DNA from: Prinia subflava
Lineage: Eukaryota > Chordata > Aves > Passeriformes > Cisticolidae
Assembly: GCF_021018805.1 (NCBI RefSeq)
Contig: NC_086257.1
Span: 17,852,693-17,916,692 of the forward strand
Direction of reading: 5' to 3'
Length of the DNA: 64,000 bases
Of this stretch, positions 24,901-39,010 are shown piece after piece. Each line of letters begins with the position of its first letter. Position 1 is the stretch's first letter. The notes below the pieces were generated by a model. That model was not told the origin of the DNA. It did no database searches and saw only the letters and a program-made list of their open reading frames with translations. Both the position numbers and the translations under genes were made by a program.

Positions 24901-26055
24901 GCTGATTAACATAATTAAAGCATTTTACAAATGATTCCTAATTATTTTTTGCAAATGTAAGTGAAGATGCTGACGTGAAGTTTTTTGCTGTGCGTGATGA
25001 ATACTGAGTTCTCATTTTACTGAGTACTGTAATCAAATTTAGAACAAATGTTATATAAGTGCATAAGTAATCCTAATCCTAATCCCTTTTCTGCTGTCTC
25101 ACCCCATCTAGGCCTGCTGCAGCTGTAAATCTATAAATCTCCCATATTTTGTAATTTCCTCACATATTTTTATTTTTGTTTCCCAGGCTCCTGCCTTTCT
25201 GAAAGGAGACGTTTTTAGTCGCTAATGGTTCTGATGAAATGAAAAGTTTGGTTTTTAGCCTTCTGCCAGTTTTCTTACAGTACTGTATGGTTGATCACAG
25301 CAAAACTGATGCTGTTGCTCTAAGATGTTAAGCCTCACCCTGTTGAAACAAATCTAGAGGTCTTCAAACGTTTTTTACTCTGTCCTTAGTGGAATATCTG
25401 TTGTTTTCAATGTTTTATTAATATCAGTAGAGGTTGGCTGAGGGTATGTCAACAATGCATAATTCAAAGTAGCCAGAAGATATCAAAGATAGCTATAAAC
25501 AAACTAGTTGGTAATAAATCAGTTCTAGCGTTGGAACACTGAATTCCCTGTGAGCAACCTGACCCTGTTTCTGATTTTACCCTAGGATTTGTGCCACTGC
25601 TATAATCTGAAATTATTTCACTGGCTCAATGAAAAACAGCCAGGAGGGACAACATCCAGTGCAGATTTAAACACTGGACTCAGAAAAACAAGAGAGACTG
25701 TGCTAGTGGTTGTGTTTTGTGATATATTTCCACAAGATGTTTTGGAATTAATTTAATAATTTCACCAAAAATTTTATAAAATAATCTAAATATCAATTAA
25801 ACAATATTGTAACAATTATATTTTAAAAATCACTTTTACTAAACTGTATTTCTTCTTTGGAATATTTCTAAGGGTACACAATAGCAAAAGATGAGTATTA
25901 CAGATGAGTGGTTCACAGCATATAATTTATCCAGTTAATTTAATTTCTTTGTATTTGTCTACAAATTGCTTATAATTTTATGTAATTAATTCATTATGTG
26001 AACCTAATTGCTAAAATAACTCTGAAATTGCCCAGCTGAAAAAAATAGCAGGCTT
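18936..26055. other. Intergenic, no gene recognised
   Basis: No exon, RNA gene or young transposon is seen. Notable contents are AT-rich stretches with homeodomain-type cores at about 21,141-21,225 and 24,885-25,040, a T-run at about 22,190-22,204, and a possible tRNA-SINE relic near 19,570-19,660. Open frames at 20,569-21,083 overlap on both strands and have no recognisable domain. Confidence 0.7.
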
Positions 26056-26095
26056 TTCATTGACTTGAGTGGGAACAATGCTGGGCCACAGGAGG
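26056..26095. repeat. Possible ancient amniote interspersed repeat, short relic
   Basis: TTTTCATTGACTTGAGTGGG followed by AACAATGCTGGGCCA resembles the CATTGACTTCAGTGGGA ... GGGCC end seen in old amniote repeats. The relic is short and the call is tentative. Confidence 0.3.
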
Positions 26096-26759
26096 TTTAT
26101 CCCTGCTCTGTAGACCTTACTGAAGTTATTCTTTGCAAGTACACATCTGACATACTACACCTTCTACTTCTTGCTTCCTAAAACAAAAATTATTCTTAAC
26201 CAGAGAAAATTCACATTTATAAATTGGCAAATGAGACCCAAATATTCTCTGATTTTATTTATTTTTTTAATAGCATATTGCCCATGAATCTATTTGTTAA
26301 AATATATCTGGAAGAAACCATCAGATGATGAGCCATAGCAAACAAAATAGTCTTCCATGTTTTTTGAGTTACTGTATTTCCCTCTCTTCTGCTTATCCTC
26401 AGTTTTTCTTGTTCCACAAAAATATATTCAGTTATTTCAGTACCACTGACATCAGTTGGCACTTAAGCAATTGTTTTTTAAAAAATAAAATGGGCAGCAG
26501 TTTTCCAGTGCCACACTCCTGCCCAAGGCCTGCTGCACCAGCCAGTCCTGGCCATCCAGCTGCTCCTAAAATCAATCATAAAAGCTCAATATCCCCCAAA
26601 GCACTAAGTTTTTCTGAAACTGTAACCTAGATCTTCTTCACCAATAGGTGATTTTTTTTTTGCTTCTTATCCTGGCCCATATATGAAGTGTAACACTGAG
26701 CAATACCTGTGTACTCTATGAAAATAATCCTACTTCTTTAACCTGAAGATCATCCAGTT

Positions 26760-27330
26760 TCCTTAAGTTTTCCGATAAAGTCTGTTGGTTTTTTTGTTGC
26801 TCTCATCTGGACATTATCCTGGCCACTTCTTTTCCAAATTTACAAGTACCAAATGGAGCTGGTACTTTAATTGAGGGCTTATCTGTGCTGCACGCAATGG
26901 AAAAATAATTTCACTTATCTCACATGTATTTGTATAACCCATAAAAAGATACAGTTGCTTTTCCCCTATAACTATTACACTTTTGACTCCTGGCAAATGT
27001 GTGCTCTGTAACATTTGCAACTTTTTTTCTGGCAGGCCACTTTATATCTAATGTTCATGCAATTCATTATGCTTAAATAATTCCCATTTTTCTAAAATGA
27101 CCATTTTTATTTTAGCGCCATCCAGACTATTTATCTACTTTACCAAGATTTTTTTGAATTTACCTTTTCTCCTGCAAAGTTCCTCCCATCTTGGTATCAT
27201 CTACAAATTTAATAACACAGTATTCCCTAATCCCAGTGCTTGATGAAAATGCTGATTGGTATTGGACCAAGAGCAGACTCTCATAGGAACCACTCTTCGA
27301 TTTACACAATGAAAATGGATTTGACCAGCA
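26760..27330 (-). mobile_element. Ancient CR1/L3-like LINE fragment
   Basis: On the minus strand, near 27,185-27,215, the translation gives KFVDDTKMGG, the conserved C-terminal reverse transcriptase motif of CR1-clade elements (usually KFADDTKLGG). Upstream on that strand, TTGGTCCAATACCAATCAGC fits the preceding part. Towards 26,780-26,960, sequence such as CTCATCTGGACATTATCCTGG resembles the region after the reverse transcriptase. Stops and indels are frequent. It is a fossil with uncertain edges. Confidence 0.6.
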
Positions 27331-30300
27331 CTAGCTCTTATTATTAACATGGAATTGAGTTACCCTTAGACAACAGATTGATTCCAGTGCACCTGACTTG
27401 CCTCACTGCTGTGGAGCCTTTCTTGAGCCAGACAGGATTGTGAGTTAGTCAAAGAATTCATTACAGAGCCCACAGATGGCTAAAAACCACTGCTATTGAA
27501 CTGCCTCAGCCCTTTGGAGGAACGCCACCCTAAGTACCTGAAAGTGATACAGACAAAGTGCATTGTCCAACTTGTACATTTTTAATGATATTCTGCAAGG
27601 TAAATGTGTGTGGTGCCAGCTGAGCCTGCCCTTCTGCATTTTGCCAAAAAGACACTGCAGGTGACCCAGAAAGTACCGCAGTGAAGAGCTGAGGTTGGAT
27701 CTTCTACACCACTGCTGCACATCCTTACATTCCCTTCTCATTTCTCATCTTCTTGCAACTCCAGCTCTGGTGCTGGGCTGGTGGCACCCTCAGGAGTGCA
27801 GATCTTGGCTGGAAGAACACCGTGAATGCCACCCCAAAGAGACGTGTTCCTGTCTGACTGTCATACATGGGCAGACCAGGGAGTAATTCTCATTGTGTTT
27901 TGGGAGAAAGAATGGAGAAATTGAGACACTCATGGATATATTAAAAATTTATCAATGCCAATTCAGATGAGATTCACTTATTTTTAATATATTTCTCTTT
28001 TGTGAACTTACTTATCCTTCTTATTTGAATGCGTGTGTCTTTGAGCTGAAAAAGGAACTGGGGATTTGTCTGTGTGAGGGCACGCATAAATTATAGAAAC
28101 AAGCACCTTCTTTTGATAGAAAAGGCTGTTGGTCAAAGAACCATCTGTAAGGAAAGATTATTAACTTTTTTATTTCAGATTTGAGGATCTGATTTCCATT
28201 CTGAGATTGAAGCACACTACTAACAGTATAATTTAGATATCAGATTTACCTGTTCCTTACAGCTGCCAGCCTATATTTGGTTTCAGGGTTCTGATGTTGA
28301 CTATTAACCTATTTAAATATTCATCAACAGCCTTCTGCCAAGGTGGATTAATTCACCATCTCGGGTCGCTGTCAAGTTGTCAATTTGTCAGATATTTTTT
28401 ATTTGCCAGTGCCCTTTTAGAGTGACAATGATGGCACACTTACAGCTGAACAACAATTTTAGTGTTGTTATCTCCTGCTATAGAGACCTCTTCAATACTT
28501 GAATGGGTAAAGCTTGCTGTTGTGGCAGGTCTGAAAAATAGACATTTAACTAAAAAGCAAGAAGTGTATATGGAAAGGAGCTTATGAACCATCTTGTTTG
28601 ATTTATGACAGTGAGGGCCTGTAGCACCAATATGAAAGTTGCCTCTGCAGCCAAAGAAACACTGTCAGTTATTATACCCACTTATTTTTTTTTATCCAGA
28701 ACCATGAATAAAAGGCATTAATAATAGTCATGGAAGGATTCTGGCTCTCCCCTCCAGTGATGACCAGAATAACCTCACATCAGCCTTTGATAGAATATGA
28801 AATCATTAACTTATTTACAGGACCAATAATTAAACATTAATTATCATTAATGTAATATTTAATATCACATTATTTACATTATAATTGATACCAGTGGCTT
28901 AAAACAATCACACACAAACTAGATTTCTTTTGTTTACTTCAACTTTTAGATCACCTTTCAGAAACATTCAAGACATACTCCTGCAGCTGATGATTCATGT
29001 ATTTTTCATGATAGAAATCAAGTCTGCTGCATCCAGTGCACAAAACTCCTTTTATAACTCAAGTAATTTCAGCTTCCAAGTGAGTATTAAAAATACAAAT
29101 TAAAGAAAACAGTTTCCCAAAGCAAGGAAATTCTGTTGAAATTTATAGAGACAAATGTTTATTTTTGTGTTTTGGGGGCATTTAGGAGTGGTAGTCCTCC
29201 AGGAAGGAGTCTAGGTAAGCCAGTGGAGTTACGATGGGGATGTAAATGGGATGGGAAAGAGACCCTTGGGCTCCCAGACCTGCTTCCCTCCCCAGGGGCT
29301 GTTTTAGGTCAGCACAGCACAGTGGAAAGGGATTTTCCCTCTCTCAGGCATATCTGATGTGGAGGGTGAGCAGAACACAACCCAGTGTGACAGCAGGTCA
29401 GAGCCCAAGAGAACTTCACTGCAGCCACAAGCATCTCAGAAAAGCATCTCCAGAAAGTGGTGACCCAAATATGGCCTTTTCAGGCTCAGGAATTCGAAAT
29501 GCATCTCCTAAGACATGCACACAAAGAGGAAACTCAAGCTTTAGAGAGAGCTCTAGGCTGGAAACTGAATTTTCTCCCTAATTACACAGAGGGCCTGACT
29601 CCTGACACCCACTGACTTCCAGCAGTTTGGTTCCAAGAGAGGGCACCAGTTTTCATTTAGTTAAACACAGTAGAAACAGAAAACCATCTAATATGTGTCT
29701 GAAAAGTCTGACAGTCCAGATTGATAGCTGTGTTAAAAAAGATGACCGAACACAGAGATCTGAACAGTTCAGCTGGGCAGATATCCTACCCCATTTGCTA
29801 GAAGCAGTTTGCATTCAGTGATTGATTTCAATGTAGTCTGCAATTCTGTTGAGCAGGTGCTCTATTAGCAAATCTATCATTAAATAAATATGACACATGT
29901 AATCCTACACATGGGGCTGCTTTCACAAGGCTTTGGACGTGTTACAAATTGGTACACGGGTAGACTGTGCTATATAAGATCAGATAGCTGAGGCTGCAGC
30001 CTGTGCTGTATACATTTCCACCCTGACAGCTATGCAGTGATGCTGCTAGGTTAAGAGAAATATGAAAAAGAAAAAAAAGCTCCCTCAGGAGATCCCTATT
30101 TCCTGCAGAAAAATTTCTCTCTCTCCTTTTTTTTTTTTTTTTTCCAGTTTTGACAAGAGCTGAACAATGGTGAATTGGAGCAAAGAAAGAAAGAGAAAGC
30201 AAAGAAATGATGTGTGGATAGGGAGAGTCAATCATGTGGGAGATCAGTTCCAACAGATCCATGGGAATGAGCCTCTTTCAGCATCATCATGTTCCAGTGA

Positions 30301-33300
30301 TGCTCCTGCAGGCACTCAGCTACATAAACAAGGACTGGGTAAACCAGGAGTATTCAGGACTGAAGTTAATGGGGTGCACATCATTTTAGCACCCAAACTG
30401 AGTTCCAGAAGAAAGCTAGTATGGTCAAGTAATGATTTGTGTTTGTTTGCAGTTTCTGTTCCTAATTAGTTCATAGGGCTGTGAGCTGGCTGTGCCAACA
30501 GTGCATTTCCCGAGGGACAATGAATCTCCATCCTTCCAAGGCTGCCTTACGGGAAAGGCAGTTCTGAAAAATGTTAAATACTTGACAATACTTAGCAATA
30601 ATTGTATTGACATAGACTATATAGGATCCATTTTTAAGCCACTGGTGTTGTATTTGCCCCAGTGAGCAGATATGCTACACAGATGTGCTCTTCTGAGACA
30701 CTTCTCACTCACCAGCGAGTGATTCTGGTTTCTCTTCAGGGTCCTCAATGGCCTGGTGAGTTGGGAGATTAAGACTCTGAGCCTTGTCATGGTGTTGCTT
30801 TCATTACATTTCCACAATTCACTCTCTTGAAGAGAGTGCTTTCTTCAAGAGCTGCTGGTGAATTGCTAAGTTAATTTTAAAACATTTATTCTAGTGGTTA
30901 ATGACAGCATAGTTTCACGGACTAGTAGTCTAAACTTTCTCCTCCTACAGGCCAGGGAGTTTCACTTGGTATGTCCCATATGCAGACTTTACTTTTTAGT
31001 GAAACCAGGTATTTTTAGTCCTCAATTTTAAAACAAACAAACAATTATTTACTTAATGACTTCAAATGAGAAGCAGCCTAGTCCTCCCTCATGAAACTGT
31101 TGCAGTGTTCAATACCAAATAGAGGCAAGACTTTATCCCCAGTCTAATTTAAGGTATCCACTGGATTTCAGAGTCCAATACTATCAGATATCTTAGTTAC
31201 GTGAATATTTACAAACTACTCTCTGGTCACCACTTCACTTTTGTGTTAAACCACTACATGGATTAAGCTTTCTACAGTTTTCACCGGGAGCTTGTTCATT
31301 TTCCAGTTTGCTCCTCCTGCAGGTTTGCAGGATGAAATCCTATGGCCAAAAGTGGAATGGATGAAGTATTACAGATCAAAACTGGAAAGAAAGAAACACC
31401 TGCAAAGGCCAAACATCAGTTAAATGCTTGGTGTGGGAAAACAGTGTTACCTGTCCTGGCAAGACTAGGATTGGAATAGGACTCAAACACCCATCAGGCT
31501 CATACCTGACTAATTAATCTGTTTTGTACTGCCCAGGCCAGCTTCCCCATTGTGTTTGCTGTTAGCTGGGCCATGGAGAGCACAGGCAGGACTCCACCTA
31601 TTTCACATCCTGCTGGGAACCCTCTCCCTGCATTTCCCCACGCCCTTTTTAGGAACCACAAACCCGAAGTCCCGCCCTGTCCCAGCCCTGTCCCCAGTGT
31701 GCTGGCACTGACACAAGCGCAGCCCTCGCAGGGAGGGGCCGCAGGTGTCTCCCACACCTCGCAGCCCTGGGCGCACCTCGGTGATGCAGCTCCTCCTCCC
31801 ATCCCTGGGAGCTCATTAGGAGCCCTTGCTGCTGGGCGGCAGCAATTCCCAGCAGGGGATTTGCAGGCAGGACTGAACCTGGACCTGCCCTGTCATGTCC
31901 AGGAGCAGCTCACCCTCCCAGTCTTGCTCCAGTGCAACCCTGAGTTCCAAAGGGGAATGGAGAAGCAACGTAATTTTTAAGGGGCAGAGAAATAATTGGG
32001 TGAACGCCTTCAGTTACACGCTCAGCTTTCTGCTGTTTGCACAAATGAATCGCAGACAGCAAGACCGATCCCACTGGAAACCTTGGGCTACCTCTCGAGG
32101 CAGAGATAATCGTTCATCTCATGCTTAGGCAGTCAGTAAACAAACAATAGCACCTTACACTTCATTTGTCAGCCTACAAGGCACGGGTTATATTCATGTT
32201 TTATCTCAACACTCATGTTACACAATGCTGTCATGCAATTTGCAGTGATTTTTTTAAAATTAGCAATAATTATAAGGAGAAACACACCACTGAGTAAATT
32301 ATAGAGTCACTTGCCATTTCCCCGAGCAGCACACTGCTGCTCTCTGCTTCAGTTTTCATGCTCATCTGCACCTGCTACAGGGAAAAACTCAACATGACAC
32401 AAATTCAAAATATAATCAAAAGCAAGCTGAACCAGTCCAGAGAAGGGTGGTCAGTATTTGTAAAGCACTAAATATTTCTGTATTATAAAGTGGACTAATC
32501 AGCTTTATCAGCATTTCTCAAGCTACAGTTTCAGATCCTTGTTACAAATATCTGAAGGCTATTACAAGACCTTTTCCTCAGTTTAAGGCACAGTGTCAGT
32601 CCTATGTGTTTTTGTAAAAGCACTGATGTCTGTCTGCTCGGCCCAACAAGGTCCCAAGAGCTCTCTGGAAATTTCTGAGAACTCAGAAGGACAAACCAGT
32701 CCCTGCTTGCTGCAGACCATTGCTCAGTGTCATTCAGCATCTAAATAGAAGAGAATGACACAACATTCAGATCTGGGGGAATGCAAAACCCAAAGAGACT
32801 CTGGCTGTAAGTTTGCCATTCAGTGGTTCTTCTCTGAGGTTCGTTCTCACCTGCACTGGCAGCCCAGAAAGTGAATTGAATCTTCCTGGCATCAACCAAT
32901 ACCTGAGGTGTTAAATCTCTGTTCTTATCATCATAGATTGTAGAAATGTGGATCAACATTTACTCTGCAATGCCTGAAATAGTTCAGGAGTGTCTCCCAG
33001 CCATTTTTGAATGGCTTTAAACTTCCACCCATTATGCTCATAAGAAACTGCACTTGCTCAGCCTGTTCTTTTTTTCTGTTCCCTGAACACCATTTCCACT
33101 CAAATATGATCTGTTTCAAAGCCTAAGGAAAACACAGTTCCTCAAAAATCTCCATAGAGTATTTTTAAGCTGCACAATATCTATAAATTTCAGTATGTAG
33201 CATGGAAGCTAAACACAGGTGATGGAAACAAGGGCATTTTTATAGACATGAGCTTATAATCATTTAAAACCTGAATACAGAACAGAAGGACGGAACAACT

Positions 33301-35016
33301 AAAACTCTCTGGTCTTCTCCTCTTCTTTCAACACAGCCATAAGTAAGCACAGTCAAAAATTATAGAAAACCAAGACAGGAATGAAAAGTAGTTGTAGTAT
33401 ACTGCGCCACTTGTTGGCAGCCCGTATACTGGAAAAATGTTTAATATTGACTAAGGAAGAGCTGACATGGGGATAGCAGGGATTTCTCTTTATTGACACA
33501 TCTTTAGCTCACCCTGTGCAAATAGAAGTCCTGGATATATCCACGCCTTGGCAGGATTTGTGCAAGGAAGAAGCTCTCTTAAAGATATCCATAAATCAGT
33601 ACTGAAAGCTGAGGTAATGGAAACACTTCTGTTCCATTCCAGCAATATGTCTGTAAAGGACTTGGCACTGTGGAATGAGATCCACTCATTTTCTTCAAAT
33701 AATTGATGATAATCCCTAAAGTCCTGCTCATCTGTTATTGCACCTTAGTGTCATTTCCAGGGCCTCTGCCTGTATATTTCCTATACTGGGATGCTCCAAA
33801 ATCTGTTGTATGTACACATATCAAATGCTTTATATTGGATCATCAATGAGACCAGATTCCCCTCCAGTTCCACTGGAACCCAAGAGAACAGATCCTGCTA
33901 ACACTGCTACCCTGTTATCAGCTATACAGAGCTACCAGCAGGCTCCAGCCTGGGACCTTTGCTTATAAGGCTCTTTATTAAATATTCACTCTGCTGAAAG
34001 GCTTTAGTAAACCCAGTCTCCTCTTACAATGGACTCTCTTACAGCCTCCCTCGCTGCTGGCCATTCCTTATTTATACCACTCAAATTACTCGGCTCATTA
34101 GTCTGCTGTTATAACAGAAGTCCACTTTAGTTTATTTACTGTTTGTTAAGAGTCTTTGCTTTTAGAGAATGACATACATGTTTGTGCATTTGCAGAAATC
34201 TGGAATGTAACAGGAGCAAGAGAGTAAAAAAACCTATCAGAGCTTTTAAGGACTGTAATCATTCACATAAACAGCCAGATGACTGCAGTCATTCAGAATA
34301 AATATGAAATCAAAACATACAGACTTCCCTAAGCAAGTAGATAGCTCTTAAAATGACTAACCAGATAAAGGAACAAGCTAGTTAAAACAGTATTGACTGA
34401 ACCATACTGCTTTTGGAAACTCTGATAATGACAGCACAGAATAAAATAGAAAGATCTTCCAAGTATTCTGGCTACACTGAAACACAACAAAGCAGATTGC
34501 TTCCACTTAAGGAGGCTTCAGCTCTTACTGTTCTTCTTAAAGGGGCTGTGTCACCAGTATTTATTATTATTGTGGACATAAGCTTGCCAAGACACTCAGC
34601 TTTATGTTAAGAGGCCTGAGTTCAGATTTAAGGTGCCAGTTTGGCATTACACACAACTCCAAGCAGATGCTTAACTTCAAGCTCTGTTGTTCCCAATGCT
34701 GCTCATAAAGAAATCATCAATTTAGATTACCTATGTTGGTATGACAGCAGGGAGTGGAGTTTCTGAATTAGGGGCTCATGCCCTCCTTGATGTGTGGTGA
34801 ATGTTGTCAGAAAGGCCACGTCAACACATAGGCAATTGTTTCTTGAATCCTTCCAGGTGGCTTCAAAGGACAAAATTAGAGAGCTGTGTCTAAGGCAGCT
34901 GGAATTGAAAATTGTGGCTTAAAAATTGTTTGAAGAAGTGAGGCCAAATTTTCCACTCTGAAATTTTCGCTGTGGCTTTTTGTACTGAGATCAGCAACAG
35001 GCCAATTTCTGTGGAG

Positions 35017-35089
35017 AAAAAAAAAAAAAACAAAAAACAAAAAAACCCCACCACCCACAAAAAAACAAACAAACAAACAAACAAAAACA
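35017..35089 (+). repeat. A/C-only tract with (CAAA)n microsatellite
   Basis: These 73 bp contain only A and C: 14 A, mixed A/C, then a (CAAA) run at about 35,063-35,084. The neighbouring minus-strand frames rich in F and C are artefacts of this tract. Confidence 0.95.
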
Positions 35090-38000
35090 GAAGGCTGTTT
35101 GCCTCATGGTAAGAAGTTCAGGCTGCCACTGCTTTGCAAACCTCCTGGTGCAGAGACTTGGAAAATGGAACAGGGTTCACCTAGACAGAGATGTCTCTTA
35201 CACCAGAGACGGCTAAAAGCAAGAGTTAAGCTTTACCATCCTTGGTGAGTGTTCAGTTTCACATTGATGGATTGTTTCAACTTGTAAACCATGATTGCTT
35301 AATGTTGCACAGAATCTCATACCCTGAGCTGATGGAAATGTTAACTCCTAGCTGATAACTCCTGTTACATCTCTCTTGTTACACAAGATGTTGCTTTATG
35401 GATTTTTGTGTGTAGTAGTACCTCCGATTGAATTATGTTACCAATGTGCTCTTAACAAAATGACAATGCAGCTAGGTCAGGATAAACTAAAAATAACTTC
35501 TAGAACAAGGTATTGGAAAATTAATTAGTTTTGGGTCTAACCTAGTATTCACTGCACTCAATGGAAAACCATGCACTGGTAAGCACAAGGAATGGCAAAC
35601 CAAGGCTTCACAAGATTCTTTATCCCTGGGCAAATTATTTCATAAATGCAAGTCCAGAATAGCACCACTAAGTGAAGATTTGAGGATGAACACTGGCTGG
35701 ATCCCTAGCAGCCCATTTCAGGCATTTCTTCACCCATATTGTTTGTCAACTGAAACTGAGTTATTTAAGTTATTTTACACTTGTACTGTACACTGCCAGA
35801 GGCGAAACATGAGTTCAGTTTGCTGCTGTGTCCTTAGAGTCCTCTGCTGTATCATGAAGGCTCCTTTCCTGCTCTGGTTGAGTTAAGGACAATGTCACCA
35901 TGAATGTGAACAGTCTTGGTTTTTCTACTTTGATTTTTGACCTCAATTTTACTTAAACTAGAGAGGAGACAGTATTAAAATACATATCCAAATAATCCAA
36001 GGAAAGAGTGTGAATGACTTGCTAAGCTTTAATAAACTCTCAATCTTTTAAATTCTTCCTGAATAGCCACAGTCACTATGAGCTATGAACCATGGCTATG
36101 AATCAGCAGTGCTGGTCTCCATCCCCTCTCACCAAACCACTCCTCAGTTACACCAGCATGAGTGAAAGGAGAACCAAGCCATAAGTACCAGCATGACAGC
36201 TTAATATGCACAAAAGTTTCTAAACTTCTAAGGCAAAAGTTCTTATAATATGAGTATGTAGAAATACTGAAGTTGTGTTCCCTAGAAGTCAATGTAAGTA
36301 GGAATTAGTACATCAGTACTACTGTACAAGATGCAGAGTTATTCTGGAGTTGCTGACATACTCTGATTTCTTTCTTAGTCATTTCCAAGCATTAATACAA
36401 GAGCTTTCTTCTAAGTATGTTAAGATACTTCACATGAGATATCCTTAGGAACCAAGTGAAGAGAGCAATCTGAGCCAGGACTGAAATGCAGATCCAAATC
36501 TGCATCACTTCTCTTCTAGGAGAGAGCTCTGACTATCAGCAGTGTCCTGTGGGATGCAGCCTGCCAACTGAAACAGTTTTGCAGGGAATGAAGAATGTAA
36601 TTACTGGTTTACATCACATTATGGTCAGGACATGCACTTGAGATGTGTGTTCAGGTCCTTTTTCAAAAAACGTGTTGGGCCATCTCTGCATTACATAAAC
36701 AAAGGAGAGATTAAGACAGATTCCCTCTCAATAGCCCACAGCCCAATGACCATATGCCTCTAAGTACCTCTGCAATGTTACACAGTAATTGTGGTTAAAA
36801 TAACAATATTACAGCAAAGAAGACTTACATGGAAGCTCCAATGCTTTTTACAACTGATACAATTCAGCTGTTGTATTACTGAATCCATTTAGTTTTCTGT
36901 CCTTCTATCAGCTTGAGTGTTTGTACAGATGGGACTGGTGACTGACTTCCTAATAATCAAAATGTAATCATTCCCTTACTTTACATCATGGAACTGTAAC
37001 TTTTTATTTCCTCATTATAAATGTTTAAGCAGTAACATCAATGAGGAGCAGCCACGTATCAGCTGAGCTGTAAGTGACCTACATCACTGGTTGATCATGC
37101 TTCTTGATTAGTGTAAGCTTTAAAGCTCATAAGCTGTATTCTGCACTAAGACAGACATTTAATAACACTGATAATTAGTTAGTAGCTTGCAGTTTTCTGG
37201 TACTAAAGTCTACCTAAGAATATAAAAAAATCTTAACTTATCGCTCTATATGGAATTAAGAACAAGTTTTGAGCTACTCTGAAATTGCATGTCTTCATAC
37301 ATGACTCTTGGGTGCAGCTCTCTCCTCATCAATATATACTATTAACAACATGTATGTAATCTAAACCAAATCCCTAATTAAAAACCTTTCATAAATATTT
37401 TCTGAAGTTGATAACTTTCTTGAATCTAACAGGCACACCCATAAAGCAATCACAGATGAAAATATTTCTGTGTATAAATACATACACATGAACAGCTGCC
37501 CTGAATCAGTCTTCCCAAATAGTCAGCAGCAGATTAGGGAAAGAGCCTAAGAACGAGGGACGCATTCAGGAAGCCCTCCCTGTGATCTGGTGTTGGTCTC
37601 AGGCAGTATATTTGGACATTACAGTTGTCAGTATTCTGCAGGTCAGTGATTTCGAAAATGATCATGGCTACGTGGGAGTCAGAACAACCTCAGGGCTTCC
37701 AATTTCCTAAATTCCTCCACCACCACTTCCAGTGCAGCTAATCTCCCTATTTTACTGCCTTATATTTCCCTCGCTCATGGCTATTGTCAATCTGTCTGCA
37801 ATGGGAGGAGTGAGAGTGCAGATGAAATGGGAGGAGAAAGAAACCCCAAGGCTGCAGGAGGGACTCCTTTTCTTAAAGGCAGATTCCCCTGCACCACGTC
37901 ACTCCCTTGCCTTTGCAGTCGGGGTACTGGCTGGGTGCCCAAGGAGAAGGAAGTTGCTCTATAAAACAGGGTCAAGTACTAAAGGGGATAGATTTTTAAA

Positions 38001-38869
38001 AACTGTTTAAATGGATAATGGTGTGGACACGCAATTAGTGTGACTTTTAAAATGCATTTCCTAATTGCACTGTTAAATACTTGAACACACTCCATAAAAT
38101 TTGTTCCTTCTAAGATTAAAATGAAGGGAGAACAGGACAAATTACAATCCAGCAGGTAAGCAGCCTTTTTTGTGCACCTAAATAAGATGCCTATGTGAGG
38201 AGTGCAGTTTCTCATCTCTTCCCTGATGTTATCAGTTCTGCCTGGCTTTGCAGTGCTGAGCTGGAGGCTGACGATGGGCTGGAACTCAGTAACCATCCCA
38301 GCTTCCAGGGAGCATGGGTGGAGGGACAGGAAACAGCAGCAACCCCACCTCTAATCCTTAACTCCATCCCTGAGTGGGAATTGGAGCCACAAAGCAGGAC
38401 TGTGGGTACTAAGTGTGGGGAGGCTGTTTTGAGGCAGTTGTGTTTTTTTTTCTCAATCTTTCACAGATTCAATTCATATTCCAGGTTGGACATGATGGAA
38501 ATGCAACAGCTGCCTCCAAACTGAGTGGGGTGGGGAAGGAGTGGGACCTTGAGGGTGAGACAAGATGGGCAGTTAACACTGAGACCTAAAACACACTCAA
38601 AAATCAAAGCCTTTCTGTGATTCAGAGAAGTTTCTCTGGCTAGTTTGAATATCTGTGCCAGACACTGGCAGTTACATGATGTGAACACCCCGTCAGAGAC
38701 AATTATTTTGCTGATTTGTTCTTGTGACAGCTCAGTTATACACCAGCACTTACAGAGAGTAACAGAACAAAAAAAACCAACTTAGAACATAGCCTGAAGT
38801 GCAGTGACAAGAGAGATTCGTCTCAGGGGAAAATAATAAGGAAATACATTTGAGCACAGGAGCATCAGA

Positions 38870-39010
38870 GGGTTGAGAAAGTCACCGCAGAGCGTGGGAG
38901 GGTTGGGTGTGAAGGCAGCTGCCAAACGAACTCACCGACGGTGAGGTGAAGTGCCCCCCTCCGGAGGAGGTGGCAGCCTTTGAAGAAACAGCCTGGCGCC
39001 CAAGAACCTG
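38870..39010. other. Small CpG-containing GC patch in the desert
   Basis: Roughly eight CG dinucleotides occur within 140 bp, where the surroundings have almost none. It includes the inverted repeat CTCACCG-A-CGGTGAG (38,931-38,945) and CCTCCGGAGG at about 38,958-38,967. No exon is recognised. It may be a regulatory element. Confidence 0.4.

Noticed and set aside
25068..25085. (TAATCC)3, telomere-like repeat
   Set aside because: The unit is CCTAAT, not the vertebrate telomeric CCCTAA, and only three copies occur.
32425..32465. AACCAGTCCAGAGAAGGGTGGTCAG, like a CR1 internal motif
   Set aside because: Only about 25 bp match and the flanks do not follow CR1. Not enough to call.
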